Below are positions 1-8,022 of a DNA stretch of 64,000 nt, piece after piece. The notes under the pieces are model-generated. The model was given only the letters and a program-made list of their open reading frames with translations, made no database searches and was not told the origin of the DNA. Origin of the DNA: Flavobacterium hiemivividum (GTDB lineage Bacteria; Bacteroidota; Bacteroidia; Flavobacteriales; Flavobacteriaceae); NCBI RefSeq assembly GCF_004349145.1, contig NZ_SMFO01000012.1:25572-89571 (forward strand), written 5' to 3'. Within the stretch, counting starts at the first letter, position 1. Every line of letters starts with the position of its first letter. A program made the position numbers and the translations under genes.

Positions 1-237
1 ATGATTGGAGTGAACAATAGAAACCTGAAAACTTTTGAAGTAAGTTTAGATTTCAGCAAACAATTAGCTGCACAAATTCCGAATGAATTTGTAAAAGTTT
101 CAGAAAGTGGTATTTCGTCAATCGAAGCGATAATGGAATTAAAACCCTATGGCTACAAAGGTTTTCTTATAGGCGAAAACTTCATGAAAACAGATAATGC
201 TGGAAAAGCAGCAAAGGAATTTATTTCAAAATTATAA
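1..237 (+). CDS. trpC: Indole-3-glycerol phosphate synthase, C-terminal part (partial)
   Basis: This is the last 78 residues of TrpC, the (beta/alpha)8-barrel enzyme that closes the indole ring in tryptophan synthesis. The stretch IGVNNRNLKTFEV is the family's conserved strand, and VSESGIS followed by GFLIGENFM matches the last barrel strands that hold the substrate phosphate. The gene begins before base 1, so the first ATG here is internal and not a start. trpF follows in the same direction 55 nt downstream, across a hairpin. The identification rests on motif and gene order. Confidence 0.93.
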   Translation: MIGVNNRNLKTFEVSLDFSKQLAAQIPNEFVKVSESGISSIEAIMELKPYGYKGFLIGENFMKTDNAGKAAKEFISKL

Positions 238-245
238 TACCGAAT

Positions 246-278
246 AACCCTTTCAGAGTTCAAAACTCTGAAGGGGTT
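246..278. repeat. Palindromic hairpin between trpC and trpF
   Basis: The arms AACCCTTTCAGAGTT (246-260) and AACTCTGAAGGGGTT (264-278) pair around a 3-nt loop, with one position that would be a G-U wobble in RNA. It fills most of the trpC-trpF gap. There is no T-run after it, so it is unlikely to terminate transcription inside the operon. It resembles short dispersed palindromes common between genes in flavobacteria. An mRNA-stability or REP-like role is inference. Confidence 0.6.
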
Positions 279-292
279 GAAATACCAACAAT

Positions 293-967
293 ATGGAATC
301 CATAAATATACAAGACGCAAAATATCCCAGGCCTTACAGAGGATTAGGAATCAAAATCTGCGGTATGAAGCACCCTGATAACATTCTCGAAGTAGCGGCA
401 CTCCTACCCGATTATATGGGTTTTATCTTTTGGGAAAAATCAGCTCGGTATTTTGACGGTGTGATTCCAGAGTTACCAAAATCCATAAAAAAAGTGGGGA
501 TTTTTGTCAATGAAACAGCAGCTATTATTTTCGAAAAAGTCTCAAAACATGACTTACAAGCCGTTCAATTACACGGTCACGAATCGGTTGCTTTTTGTGA
601 AGAATTGCGCAAAATACTTCCAAAAGACATCGAAATCATTAAAGTATTTTCTGTTCAAGATGAATTTGACTTTAGCATTCTAGAGCCATTCGAAGCTGTT
701 TGTGATTATTTCCTTTTTGATACCAAAGGGAAACTACCCGGTGGAAACGGAACTACTTTCGACTGGAAAGTATTAGAAAATTATCCGTCCACAAAGCCGT
801 TTTTTCTAAGTGGCGGCATAGGACTCGAAGAATTAGAAGCAGTTAAAGAAATAATAAAAACGGAATTAGCTGTTTACGCTATTGATGTAAATAGTAAATT
901 TGAAACAGCGCCGGGATTAAAAAATTTAAAATTAGTGACAGAGCTACGAGAAAACTTGCAGTTTTAA
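293..967 (+). CDS. trpF: Phosphoribosylanthranilate isomerase
   Basis: TrpF catalyses the Amadori rearrangement of N-(5'-phosphoribosyl)anthranilate to CdRP, the step before TrpC. The 224-residue protein shows the signature IKICGMKHPDN with the likely general-base Cys at residue 23, and the LFDTKGKLPGGNGTTFDW region carrying the likely general-acid Asp and the phosphate loop. FLSGGIG and AIDVNSKFE match the last barrel strands. About 19 residues precede the usual KICG start, so a slightly later start cannot be excluded. It lies between trpC and trpB, 18 nt before trpB. Confidence 0.96.
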   Translation: MESINIQDAKYPRPYRGLGIKICGMKHPDNILEVAALLPDYMGFIFWEKSARYFDGVIPELPKSIKKVGIFVNETAAIIFEKVSKHDLQAVQLHGHESVAFCEELRKILPKDIEIIKVFSVQDEFDFSILEPFEAVCDYFLFDTKGKLPGGNGTTFDWKVLENYPSTKPFFLSGGIGLEELEAVKEIIKTELAVYAIDVNSKFETAPGLKNLKLVTELRENLQF

Positions 968-985
968 ACCTTAAACCAAAAAATA

Positions 986-2167
986 ATGTCATACCACGTA
1001 AACGAAAAAGGCTATTACGGTGAATTTGGAGGAGCCTACATTCCTGAAATGTTATATCCAAATGTTGAAGAATTACGCCAGCAGTATCTTAAAATAACTG
1101 CTGAACCTAGCTTTCAAGCTGAGTTTGATGCACTTTTAAAAGATTATGTAGGTCGTCCTACTCCACTTTATTTTGCAGAAAGATTATCTAAACAATACAA
1201 AACAAAAATCTACTTGAAAAGAGAAGATTTATGTCATACCGGAGCGCACAAGGTCAACAATACTATTGGCCAAATTTTATTAGCCAAACGACTAGGTAAA
1301 AACCGTATTATTGCTGAAACCGGTGCCGGTCAACACGGCGTGGCTACTGCAACTGTCTGTGCCTTGATGGGATTGCAATGTATCGTCTATATGGGCGAAA
1401 TTGACATCGAGCGTCAGGCGCCAAATGTGGCAAGAATGAAAATGCTAGGAGCCGAAGTTCGCCCAGCGCTTTCAGGCTCTAGAACCTTAAAAGATGCTAC
1501 AAACGAAGCCATTCGCGACTGGATTAATAATCCCGTGGATACCTATTACATTATTGGTTCTGTGGTAGGACCTCATCCTTATCCTGATATGGTAGCGCGC
1601 TTTCAAAGTGTCATTTCCCAAGAAATTAAAACGCAATTATTGGAAAAAGAAGGAAAGGAAAACCCTGATTATGTGATTGCTTGCGTAGGCGGTGGAAGCA
1701 ACGCTGCCGGAGCTTATTACCACTTTCTGGATGATGAAGAAGTAAATATAATCGCAGTGGAAGCAGCAGGTCTCGGAGTGGATTCTGGGGAAAGTGCCGC
1801 CACTTCCGTACTAGGGAAAGTAGGTGTAATTCATGGTAGCAAAACCTTGTTGATGCAATCTAAAGACGGCCAAATTACCGAGCCGTATTCCATTTCAGCA
1901 GGATTGGATTATCCAGGTGTCGGACCTATGCACGCGCATTTGTATGCATCAGGAAGAGCACAATTTATCTCAATTACTGATGACCAAGCGATGCAGTGGG
2001 GACTCAAACTTTCGAACATGGAAGGAATTATTCCAGCGATAGAAAGTGCTCATGCCTTTGCCGTTCTGGACGAAATGAAATTCAAACCGGAGGATGTTGT
2101 TGTTATAAATCTATCAGGACGTGGTGATAAAGATTTAAATACATATATTGAATATTTTAAATTATAA
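986..2167 (+). CDS. trpB: Tryptophan synthase beta chain
   Basis: TrpB joins indole and L-serine to make tryptophan, using PLP and working as an alpha2-beta2 complex with TrpA. At 393 residues it has the normal family length. HTGAHKVNN contains the PLP Schiff-base lysine (Lys89), AETGAGQHG carries the catalytic Glu (about 111), and GGGSNAAG is the PLP phosphate loop. All key residues are present, so it should be active. The partner trpA is not adjacent: a 212-nt gap and an AIG2-like gene come between. Confidence 0.98.
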   Translation: MSYHVNEKGYYGEFGGAYIPEMLYPNVEELRQQYLKITAEPSFQAEFDALLKDYVGRPTPLYFAERLSKQYKTKIYLKREDLCHTGAHKVNNTIGQILLAKRLGKNRIIAETGAGQHGVATATVCALMGLQCIVYMGEIDIERQAPNVARMKMLGAEVRPALSGSRTLKDATNEAIRDWINNPVDTYYIIGSVVGPHPYPDMVARFQSVISQEIKTQLLEKEGKENPDYVIACVGGGSNAAGAYYHFLDDEEVNIIAVEAAGLGVDSGESAATSVLGKVGVIHGSKTLLMQSKDGQITEPYSISAGLDYPGVGPMHAHLYASGRAQFISITDDQAMQWGLKLSNMEGIIPAIESAHAFAVLDEMKFKPEDVVVINLSGRGDKDLNTYIEYFKL

Positions 2168-2379
2168 ATTGGGCTTGCCTGAATTTATTTCAGGGTCTGT
2201 GGAATTATTTTCTAGGTCGAAAGATTATATTTCAAGGTAAATGTTGAATAATTTTCAGTTTTTATACTAAATTTAATTCTGGGCTAGAGGGATCGCAAGA
2301 TTTGCACGTTGCCAATTCCATACCTAAAGCAATCGAAATCAATAATATCTGATACAAAATAAGTAAAATACACAACAAA

Positions 2380-2700
2380 ATGGAAAATTTATTTGCCTAC
2401 GGTTCCTTAAGGGAAGAAGAAGTACAAAAAACTGTTTTTGGACGAATCCTTAAAGGCGTTCCAGAGAAATTATTGCGATATGCTGTAAGAGAAATACAAA
2501 TTGAAGAAGAATTTGGAATAGAAAGCTACCCGATAATTACACCTACCGAAGATATAGCTGACTCTATTGATGGAATAGTATATGAAATAACCTATGAAGA
2601 ACTCCAACTTTCGGATACCTACGAAGGGAATTCTTATACCCGTATTAAAGTTTCCCTGCAATCCAATCAAACGGTATGGGCTTATAGCGCCAAAATATAA
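2380..2700 (+). CDS. AIG2/gamma-glutamylcyclotransferase-like protein
   Basis: This 106-residue protein starts with the family signature FAYGSLR, the loop that binds gamma-glutamyl substrates in this fold. It continues with YEGNSYTR, the usual YEGxxYxR strand. Family members release 5-oxoproline from gamma-glutamyl peptides or amines, and the substrate here is unknown. The gene sits between trpB and trpA in the same orientation, which is not its usual place. The gap before it (2168-2379) holds a short CCTGAA/TTCAGG hairpin near 2178-2195 and no ORF. Insertion into the trp operon is inferred from gene order. Confidence 0.8.
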   Translation: MENLFAYGSLREEEVQKTVFGRILKGVPEKLLRYAVREIQIEEEFGIESYPIITPTEDIADSIDGIVYEITYEELQLSDTYEGNSYTRIKVSLQSNQTVWAYSAKI

Positions 2701-2753
2701 ACTAACAATAAAAAGCATGCATAACAGATTCAGAATCTGATAAAATAATAAAA

Positions 2754-3515
2754 ATGAACAGAATAAATCAAAAATTACAGGCAGACAAAAAGATATTTTC
2801 AATCTATTTCTCAGCTGGATATCCTAACCTTAACGATACTGTACAAATCATTCAAGATTTAGAAAAAAACGGTGTTGATATGATCGAAATCGGATTACCG
2901 TTTTCTGATCCATTGGCCGATGGACCAACAATACAAGCTAGTTCGACTCAAGCATTGCATAATGGAATGACAACTCAAGTTTTGTTTGACCAACTAAAAG
3001 ACATTCGCAAAATAGTTTCTATTCCACTTGTAATCATGGGCTACTTTAACCCCATGTTGCAATATGGACTGGAGAATTTCTGCAAGAAATGTGCAGAAAT
3101 AGGTATCGATGGCTTAATCATTCCTGATCTTCCGGTCGATGTGTATGCCGATGAATACAAAGCTATTTTCGAAAAATATGGCATAATCAACGTATTCCTG
3201 ATTACACCACAAACTTCTGACGAACGCATTCGTTTTATCGACAGTGTTTCTAATGGTTTTATCTATATGGTGAGCTCCGCAAGTGTTACCGGATCACAAT
3301 CTGGTTTTGGAAGCACGCAAGAAGACTACTTTAAACGCATTGCCGACATGAATTTAAAGAATCCACAAGTAATAGGTTTTGGGATCAATAATGCAGAGAC
3401 TTTTAAACAAGCGACACGCTTTGCCAAAGGAGCCATTATTGGTAGTGCTTTTGTTAGCCATCTAACCGAAAATGGAACAACTAAGATCGATGAGTTTGTA
3501 AAAGAGATTCTATAA
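2754..3515 (+). CDS. trpA: Tryptophan synthase alpha chain
   Basis: TrpA cleaves indole-3-glycerol phosphate to indole and glyceraldehyde 3-phosphate and passes indole to TrpB. In this 253-residue barrel protein the catalytic pair is visible as Glu45 in IEIGLPFSDP and Asp56 in LADGP. GFGIN and GAIIGSAFV near the C-terminus form the phosphate site. It is the last gene of the trp cluster and is followed by a clear terminator. Confidence 0.98.
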   Translation: MNRINQKLQADKKIFSIYFSAGYPNLNDTVQIIQDLEKNGVDMIEIGLPFSDPLADGPTIQASSTQALHNGMTTQVLFDQLKDIRKIVSIPLVIMGYFNPMLQYGLENFCKKCAEIGIDGLIIPDLPVDVYADEYKAIFEKYGIINVFLITPQTSDERIRFIDSVSNGFIYMVSSASVTGSQSGFGSTQEDYFKRIADMNLKNPQVIGFGINNAETFKQATRFAKGAIIGSAFVSHLTENGTTKIDEFVKEIL

Positions 3516-3538
3516 AACAGTTGGTATTTATATAAGAT

Positions 3539-3577
3539 AAGCGGCTTATAAATTTGATTTGAATGCCGCTTTTTTTT
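3539..3577 (+). terminator. Rho-independent terminator after trpA
   Basis: AAGCGGC (3539-3545) pairs with GCCGCTT (3565-3571), followed by a run of eight T. It lies 24 nt after the trpA stop and closes the trp operon. Confidence 0.85.
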
Positions 3578-3640
3578 GACAATAACTGTATTTGAACTAA
3601 GATTGTGTTTTAATCTATGTTATACAGTAGTATCTTTATA

Positions 3641-3674
3641 AAAAAAACCGCACTATTTATAAAAATAATGCGGC
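3641..3674 (-). terminator. Terminator of the TerC/VTT operon (minus strand)
   Basis: CCGCACTATTT (3648-3658) pairs with AAATAATGCGG (3663-3673) with one mismatch. On the minus strand the stem is followed by a run of T. It lies 24 nt beyond the stop codon of the zinc-ribbon gene at 3698. Confidence 0.75.
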
Positions 3675-3697
3675 TTCAATAAAGGTATTACAATAGC

Positions 3698-3943
3698 TTA
3701 ATCAAACAACTCGTTTAACCAATGCTTTTTCTTGTGTTCCTTGTAATAACCCTGTTGAGGCTGACCTCCAAAAGACTGTTGATTGCTCTGGAAATTTCCT
3801 TGTGGCTCATTTACTGACCTTTCAATTATTTTATCAAGCTCACCACGATCTAACCATATTCCGCGACATTGCGGACAATAATCAATTTCAATTCCTTGTC
3901 TATCTGACATTACAAGCGGAACTTTACAACTAGGACAATTCAT
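3698..3943 (-). CDS. Small zinc-ribbon (zf-TFIIB-like) protein
   Basis: This 81-residue protein has a four-cysteine zinc ribbon: Cys3 and Cys6 (CPSC) pair with Cys23 and Cys26 (CPQC), followed by RGIWLDRGELDKII, a hallmark of the bacterial zf-TFIIB family. The C-terminal half is Gln- and Gly-rich and ends in basic residues, and looks disordered. Its function is unknown; the family probably binds nucleic acid or protein. It is the last gene of a minus-strand operon, 11 nt after the TerC-family gene. Confidence 0.82.
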   Translation of the reverse strand: MNCPSCKVPLVMSDRQGIEIDYCPQCRGIWLDRGELDKIIERSVNEPQGNFQSNQQSFGGQPQQGYYKEHKKKHWLNELFD

Positions 3944-3954
3944 ATTATTTATTT

Positions 3955-4884
3955 TTAGTTATTTAATAATTCATTCTTTTTTGGAATAATAACAGAAAGT
4001 AAAACAGAGATAATTAAGATACTTGCTATTACCATTAATGAATACACAATGGGTATTTTATAGAAATCAACAATTGTCATTTTTATACCTACAAACACTA
4101 ATATTGCCGATAAACCATATTTTAAATAGTGAAAGTATTTTGTAATTCCGGCCAATGCGAAATACAACGCTCTTAAACCTAATATTGCAAAAACATTAGA
4201 GCTAAAAATAATAAACGTATCATTTGTAATTGCCATAATTGCCGGTATTGAATCGACTGCGAAAATCAAGTCTGTAAATTCCACCATTAGAAGCACTACA
4301 AATAGCGGTGTTGCAACGGTTTGACCATTTAATTTCACAAAGAATTTATCACCATGCTCTTCTTCTGTAACAGGAAATAATTTTTTAAATAACCGTACTA
4401 ATGGATTCTTATCCGGTTCAATTTTTTCGTCTTGATGAAAAAGCATTTTAATACCTGTAAAAATTAATAAGGCACCGAAAATATAAATAATCCAATGAAA
4501 CTTATTAATAAGAGCAACGCCTGCAAAAATAAAAACAGCGCGCATTACTAAAGCCCCTAAAATCCCCCAAAACAATACTTTGTGTTGAAACTTTGTATCA
4601 ACATTAAAGTACGTAAACAGCATGATAAACACGAACAAATTATCAATACTTAATGACTTTTCTATAACATAGCCAGTTAAAAACTCAACTGCTTTCTGTT
4701 CACCCATAAAAATATAAATCCCATAATTAAAAATTAACGCCAGGGATATCCAAACACCACTCCAAATAAGGGCTTCTTTGATTTTTACTTCGTGTGATTT
4801 ACGATGAAAAACACCTAAATCTAAAGCTAACATTGCTAGGACAAATCCTAAAAAACAAAACCATACAAAACCATCTATGACCAT
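3955..4884 (-). CDS. TerC-family integral membrane protein
   Basis: The 309-residue protein has about nine membrane helices. It carries the TerC hallmark FTDLIFAVDSIPAIMAIT, with acidic residues inside a helix, and the earlier acidic helix EKSLSIDNLFVF. TerC proteins are linked to tellurite resistance and, in characterised homologues, to manganese export and metal loading of exported proteins. The substrate here is not shown. It lies 6 nt downstream of a VTT-domain gene, which suggests a shared membrane or metal-homeostasis role. Confidence 0.9.
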   Translation of the reverse strand: MVIDGFVWFCFLGFVLAMLALDLGVFHRKSHEVKIKEALIWSGVWISLALIFNYGIYIFMGEQKAVEFLTGYVIEKSLSIDNLFVFIMLFTYFNVDTKFQHKVLFWGILGALVMRAVFIFAGVALINKFHWIIYIFGALLIFTGIKMLFHQDEKIEPDKNPLVRLFKKLFPVTEEEHGDKFFVKLNGQTVATPLFVVLLMVEFTDLIFAVDSIPAIMAITNDTFIIFSSNVFAILGLRALYFALAGITKYFHYLKYGLSAILVFVGIKMTIVDFYKIPIVYSLMVIASILIISVLLSVIIPKKNELLNN

Positions 4885-4890
4885 ATATTT

Positions 4891-5505
4891 TTAAATTACA
4901 TATTTAATTAAAACAAAACCACCAATCAATACAGCCGTAACTACAATAGCCAAAAGATTAAAATATTTTTCTATGAACAACTTAATGCGTGCTCCATATT
5001 TCCAAATTAACCAGGCAATAAGAAAAAAACGAGCTCCTCGACTTATAATAGATGCTAAAGCAAACATCATTATATTGATATTAAAAGCTCCTGCAGTAAT
5101 GGTAAACACCTTGTAAGGAATTGGAGTAAAACCTGCAGTAAAAATTACCCAAAAATCCCATTCGACAAATAAACTTCTAATACTCTCATATAGCTCAACT
5201 GAAAACCCAGGAACTGAATCAAAAAAGAAATTAGCGAAAGCTGAAAATTCTCCAGTTGCTGTAAGCCAGCTGTAATTTCCTATTGAGTAGCCAATAAAAG
5301 CTCCTGAAACCGATCCTAAGGTGCAAAGAAGTGCGTACTTAAAAGCATTGCTTGAGTGACCTAAGGCCAAAGCAATTAATAAAATATCAGGTGGTATAGG
5401 GAAGAATATCGATTCTGCAAAAGCTAGAATGAAAAGAACACTTGCACCATATTTAGTTTGTGCCCAACTTAAAACCCAATCGTATAAATCTCGTAACCAA
5501 TTCAT
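4891..5505 (-). CDS. VTT-domain (YqaA/DedA-like) membrane protein
   Basis: This 204-residue membrane protein has the VTT/SNARE-associated fold. FAESIFFPIPPDILLIAL is the re-entrant helix with its conserved Glu and prolines, GSVSGAFIGYSIG is the Gly-rich helix, and FTPIPYKVFTITAG is the second re-entrant motif. Relatives act as lipid scramblases or proton-coupled transporters involved in membrane homeostasis. It is 3 nt from a second VTT gene and 6 nt from the TerC gene. Confidence 0.87.
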   Translation of the reverse strand: MNWLRDLYDWVLSWAQTKYGASVLFILAFAESIFFPIPPDILLIALALGHSSNAFKYALLCTLGSVSGAFIGYSIGNYSWLTATGEFSAFANFFFDSVPGFSVELYESIRSLFVEWDFWVIFTAGFTPIPYKVFTITAGAFNINIMMFALASIISRGARFFLIAWLIWKYGARIKLFIEKYFNLLAIVVTAVLIGGFVLIKYVI

Positions 5506-5508
5506 TCT

Positions 5509-6138
5509 TTAAAATATTTGAAAAATTATAAATGCATAAATTACAAATCGCAGGTACCGGAATAATGCCACCAAAAGGTACTGTTTGAAATTATACTTTA
5601 TGAGCCCGCATGCTAAACTAACGATGGAATGTGGTAAGGGTAACATTGCTCCAATAAAAACAAAAAAACCGCCCCACTTTCGCAAATTGACAATATGAAT
5701 TGCGATCTTATTTTCGATGTGATTCTTAATTGCAGGTATTAAAAACAATCGGTTTCCTAAAAAATACGCGATAATACCACCTACATAAGACATTGTTGCC
5801 AAAACAAACAGAAACAACCATGGCGTTTCTGATTTTGAAGCCCAAGCAATGAATAGCTCTGGCGGCACTAAGCCCAACACCGTTTCTGAAAGGAGAAAGA
5901 AGGAGAAAATTATAGGGGGAGAATAGGTCGCGACAAGCGTATTAAGCAGCTCGTTAAAGTCTAACAAAAAGTATTCTAAAGCCAATAGAATTGTCACAAA
6001 TACTACAATCACAATACCTCCTTTGACAGCAGTATCTTTCAAAAAAGAATAAAACTGTGTCATTTTATAATACCGGTTCAGTAATTGTAATCTTTTCATT
6101 CTCATCCGAAAATCAATCATTTTATTATTATCTACCAT
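5509..6138 (-). CDS. Second VTT-domain membrane protein
   Basis: The 209-residue protein shows FLLSETVLGLVPPELFIAWAS and later GAMLPLPHSIVSLACGLI, the two re-entrant motifs of the VTT fold. A hydrophilic N-terminus of about 35 residues precedes the first helix. It is more diverged than its downstream neighbour, so the two adjacent copies are an old duplication or separate subfamilies that could form a heteromer. It is 43 nt downstream of the small membrane protein at 6182. Confidence 0.82.
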   Translation of the reverse strand: MVDNNKMIDFRMRMKRLQLLNRYYKMTQFYSFLKDTAVKGGIVIVVFVTILLALEYFLLDFNELLNTLVATYSPPIIFSFFLLSETVLGLVPPELFIAWASKSETPWLFLFVLATMSYVGGIIAYFLGNRLFLIPAIKNHIENKIAIHIVNLRKWGGFFVFIGAMLPLPHSIVSLACGLIKYNFKQYLLVALFRYLRFVIYAFIIFQIF

Positions 6139-6181
6139 ACCATCTTTTGCTTAAAAATTTGACATCTTCATCTACTACTCT

Positions 6182-6463
6182 TTACACAACATTTTGCAAA
6201 ATGAAACTAATTATCCCCTCAATCAACGGAAAAACAAGTGCTATTATTCCAATAACTAGAGCGATCACAAAAATTAAAATACCAACTAAAACATACTTTA
6301 GTTTCTTGTTCTTTAATAAACTTTCAACAAGCATCATTGGATTAAAACTTGCATTACTCCGAGAGTAAGATTTCTTCTTGTAACTATCATTAGAGGAATA
6401 GCTTTGCATCACATTTTTTTTATGATGCTTACTTTTCTTATTTATAAAATCTTCAAAATCCAT
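6182..6463 (-). CDS. Small membrane protein of unknown function
   Basis: I do not recognise this 93-residue protein. It has a basic, Ser/Tyr-rich soluble N-terminus of about 55 residues, then a long hydrophobic stretch (about 58-90) forming one long or two short membrane helices. It is the probable first gene of the minus-strand VTT-VTT-TerC-zinc ribbon operon, 43 nt upstream of the first VTT gene, so it may be an accessory subunit. That role is inferred from position only. Confidence 0.65.
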   Translation of the reverse strand: MDFEDFINKKSKHHKKNVMQSYSSNDSYKKKSYSRSNASFNPMMLVESLLKNKKLKYVLVGILIFVIALVIGIIALVFPLIEGIISFILQNVV

Positions 6464-6571
6464 ACTACTGTATTTTAGTTATATAACACAAATTTTTTCA
6501 ACACTACGATACTGTAATGCAGCTATAGCGAATGAAAATTAATCAAGCACTAAAAAATAAATTAGAGTAAA

Positions 6572-6871
6572 TTAACTAAGCTTTGGCGGTTGCCAAACAG
6601 GGAAATGAGGTCGAACGGACCTACTATTAAAATGAGATCGGTCAATATTTGTACTGTTTTCGACAATTGACGAAAATTCTACCGAACAAATAATTGGATC
6701 CTCTTCGTTTAATTCAAAATCAGCATCAAAACAATCAGAAATTGAAACGTCTTCGGAACTTAACTCTTTTAATGAGGAAGAATCACTTTGTTGAAAACAA
6801 ATGTTATAGCAAAGCAACATCCCTACTAGGAGCACTATACAATTAACAAAATTTTTTCGACTAAGTTTCAT
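6572..6871 (-). CDS. Hypothetical small exported or anchored protein
   Basis: This 99-residue ORF starts with a basic tip and a hydrophobic segment (about residues 9-26: VNCIVLLVGMLLCYNICF), a signal peptide or anchor. An acidic, Ser-rich middle follows, and the tail ends in HFPVWQPPKLS. I recognise no domain. It lies 108 nt upstream of the next minus-strand gene, so it may be separately transcribed. It is plausible as a real gene because the N-terminal signal is convincing and no better ORF overlaps it. Confidence 0.5.
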   Translation of the reverse strand: MKLSRKNFVNCIVLLVGMLLCYNICFQQSDSSSLKELSSEDVSISDCFDADFELNEEDPIICSVEFSSIVENSTNIDRSHFNSRSVRPHFPVWQPPKLS

Positions 6872-7033
6872 GGCGCAAACTTAATTAAAAACAAATATAT
6901 TTCAATTCCTGACGTAAATTATTTAGAGTAATTTAACAACAATGAACTTTATTCTGGAAACAAATGATAAAATCACTGCATAGCACACTGTCTGGTTTTA
7001 CAATACCGCTATAACCTCATCTAATTATAACCA

Positions 7034-7085
7034 ACAAATTCGCAAATTACAATCCTATTTAGGAACTCATAATTTGCGAATTTGT
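7034..7085. repeat. 16-bp perfect inverted repeat after the DUF4494 gene
   Basis: ACAAATTCGCAAATTA (7034-7049) and its exact reverse complement (7070-7085) flank a 20-nt loop, 21 nt beyond the stop of the DUF4494 gene. No strong T-run follows on either strand, so it is a weak terminator candidate. It may be a dispersed palindrome that also protects the mRNA 3' end. Confidence 0.65.
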
Positions 7086-7106
7086 AGTATTATTAAATTA
7101 TTTTTA

Positions 7107-7658
7107 TTAGGAAACCGTTTCTGCTTCAACGGCAAATTCCATGGTATCTTCTGCTTCTACCTCTATTTCTGGTTTAGACGCTTTCAAAGCATTAAATTTT
7201 TCGATTTTTTCCAAATCCTCTTCTTCTCCAGAAAAATAAGGAAATACATCCATAATTGGAGATTCTGAAATTGCTGGAATAGTATATTCCCCCATAGTAG
7301 TTTTCATGATTCCAAGGGTATTGTCAAAAGCTTCCCTTACATCGTTTGCCTGTACTAAGAAATACATACTGCTCTTACGTTCTTTTCCGCTTTCTTCATC
7401 ATAAGCCAGCAAAGATATTTTTGACTTAAACCAGCGATCACAATTTTCAAAAGGATGAATTTCTGCGTAATTCGCTACTTTTATATTCGTGATTTTAAAC
7501 TCTTCACTGATATAAGCCGACATTTCTTCGGTAATTCTACTTTCGGCTTCCGTGTACGACAAAGCATCTACTAAGTAAGGTTCTGTCGTAATCTTTTGTC
7601 CGCCAGTTTCGTCTGTTTTTCTATATTTTATTTTGCATTCGTACCAAGTTGTGCTCAT
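7107..7658 (-). CDS. DUF4494 domain protein
   Basis: The 183-residue protein matches the DUF4494 family of Bacteroidota, recognisable from the start (TTWYECKIKYRKTDE), the DALSYTEAE segment and EIHPFENCDRWFKSKIS. It is soluble, has no signal peptide, and ends in a Glu-rich tail. Its biochemical role is unknown. A -7 box (TATCTTTG) lies 20 nt upstream of the ATG, so it has its own promoter, and an inverted repeat follows the stop. Confidence 0.85.
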   Translation of the reverse strand: MSTTWYECKIKYRKTDETGGQKITTEPYLVDALSYTEAESRITEEMSAYISEEFKITNIKVANYAEIHPFENCDRWFKSKISLLAYDEESGKERKSSMYFLVQANDVREAFDNTLGIMKTTMGEYTIPAISESPIMDVFPYFSGEEEDLEKIEKFNALKASKPEIEVEAEDTMEFAVEAETVS

Positions 7659-7678
7659 CTCTTTCTTTTTTAGGATGC

Positions 7679-7686
7679 CAAAGATA
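7679..7686 (-). promoter_or_regulatory. -7 promoter box of the DUF4494 gene
   Basis: On the minus strand the sequence reads TATCTTTG, an exact match to the Bacteroidota -7 consensus TAnnTTTG. It ends 20 nt before the start codon at 7658. No good -33 element was seen. Confidence 0.65.
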
Positions 7687-7964
7687 GATTTTAAAGAAAA
7701 AAAAATCGGTTATTCATAAAATAGATATTCACAATTTTTAGAGCGGCTTCTATTGTTTTTAATTCCAATGTTTTATACAATTTCATCACTATTTGAAGTA
7801 AGTTACAAAACCAAAATCGGTTCCTAAATAATAGTATAAAACATAAAATTTAATCTAAGTATAGAAATTTACTATAATATAAAAATTGATCTTAAACAAC
7901 TGAATATGAACACCTAACACAATACACTCTACTTTTTTTATTTATGTTAATTTTATGTTAAATC

Positions 7965-8004
7965 TTAATTAAACAGCTGTTTAATTAAACAGTTGTTTAA
8001 TTTT
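7965..8004. promoter_or_regulatory. Tandem palindromic operator of the TetR-type regulator
   Basis: Bases 7965-7988 are a perfect 24-bp palindrome centred on CAGCTG (core TTAAACAGCTGTTTAA, 7969-7984). A second copy, TTAAACAGTTGTTTAA (7985-8000), follows 16 bp later with one central mismatch. The second copy overlaps the -7 box of the regulator gene. This is the classic layout for TetR-family autorepression of a regulator-efflux operon; that the adjacent TetR protein binds it is inference. Confidence 0.8.
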
Positions 8005-8005
8005 G
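7998..8005 (+). promoter_or_regulatory. -7 promoter box of the TetR-efflux operon
   Basis: TAATTTTG matches TAnnTTTG exactly and ends 17 nt before the ATG at 8023. The tandem operator covers it and the expected -33 position, so bound repressor would block the promoter. It also argues against translation starting at the upstream TTG (7993), which lies before the expected transcription start. Confidence 0.75.
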
Positions 8006-8022
8006 TAGTCTATTTAAATTCT

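Larger units (their letters stand above)
7659..8022. other. Divergent intergenic region before the efflux operon
   Basis: This region carries the DUF4494 promoter at its left end and the TetR operator and promoter at its right end. Between them, ATGTTTTATAC (7768-7778) and its exact complement (7834-7844) form an 11-bp inverted repeat around 55 nt. The rest is AT-rich, with no ORF or RNA gene that I can support. Confidence 0.5.

Noticed and set aside
7768..7844. Second operator from the 11-bp inverted repeat
   Set aside because: Arms are 55 nt apart and not near any promoter box; in such AT-rich DNA an 11-bp match is not strong evidence.
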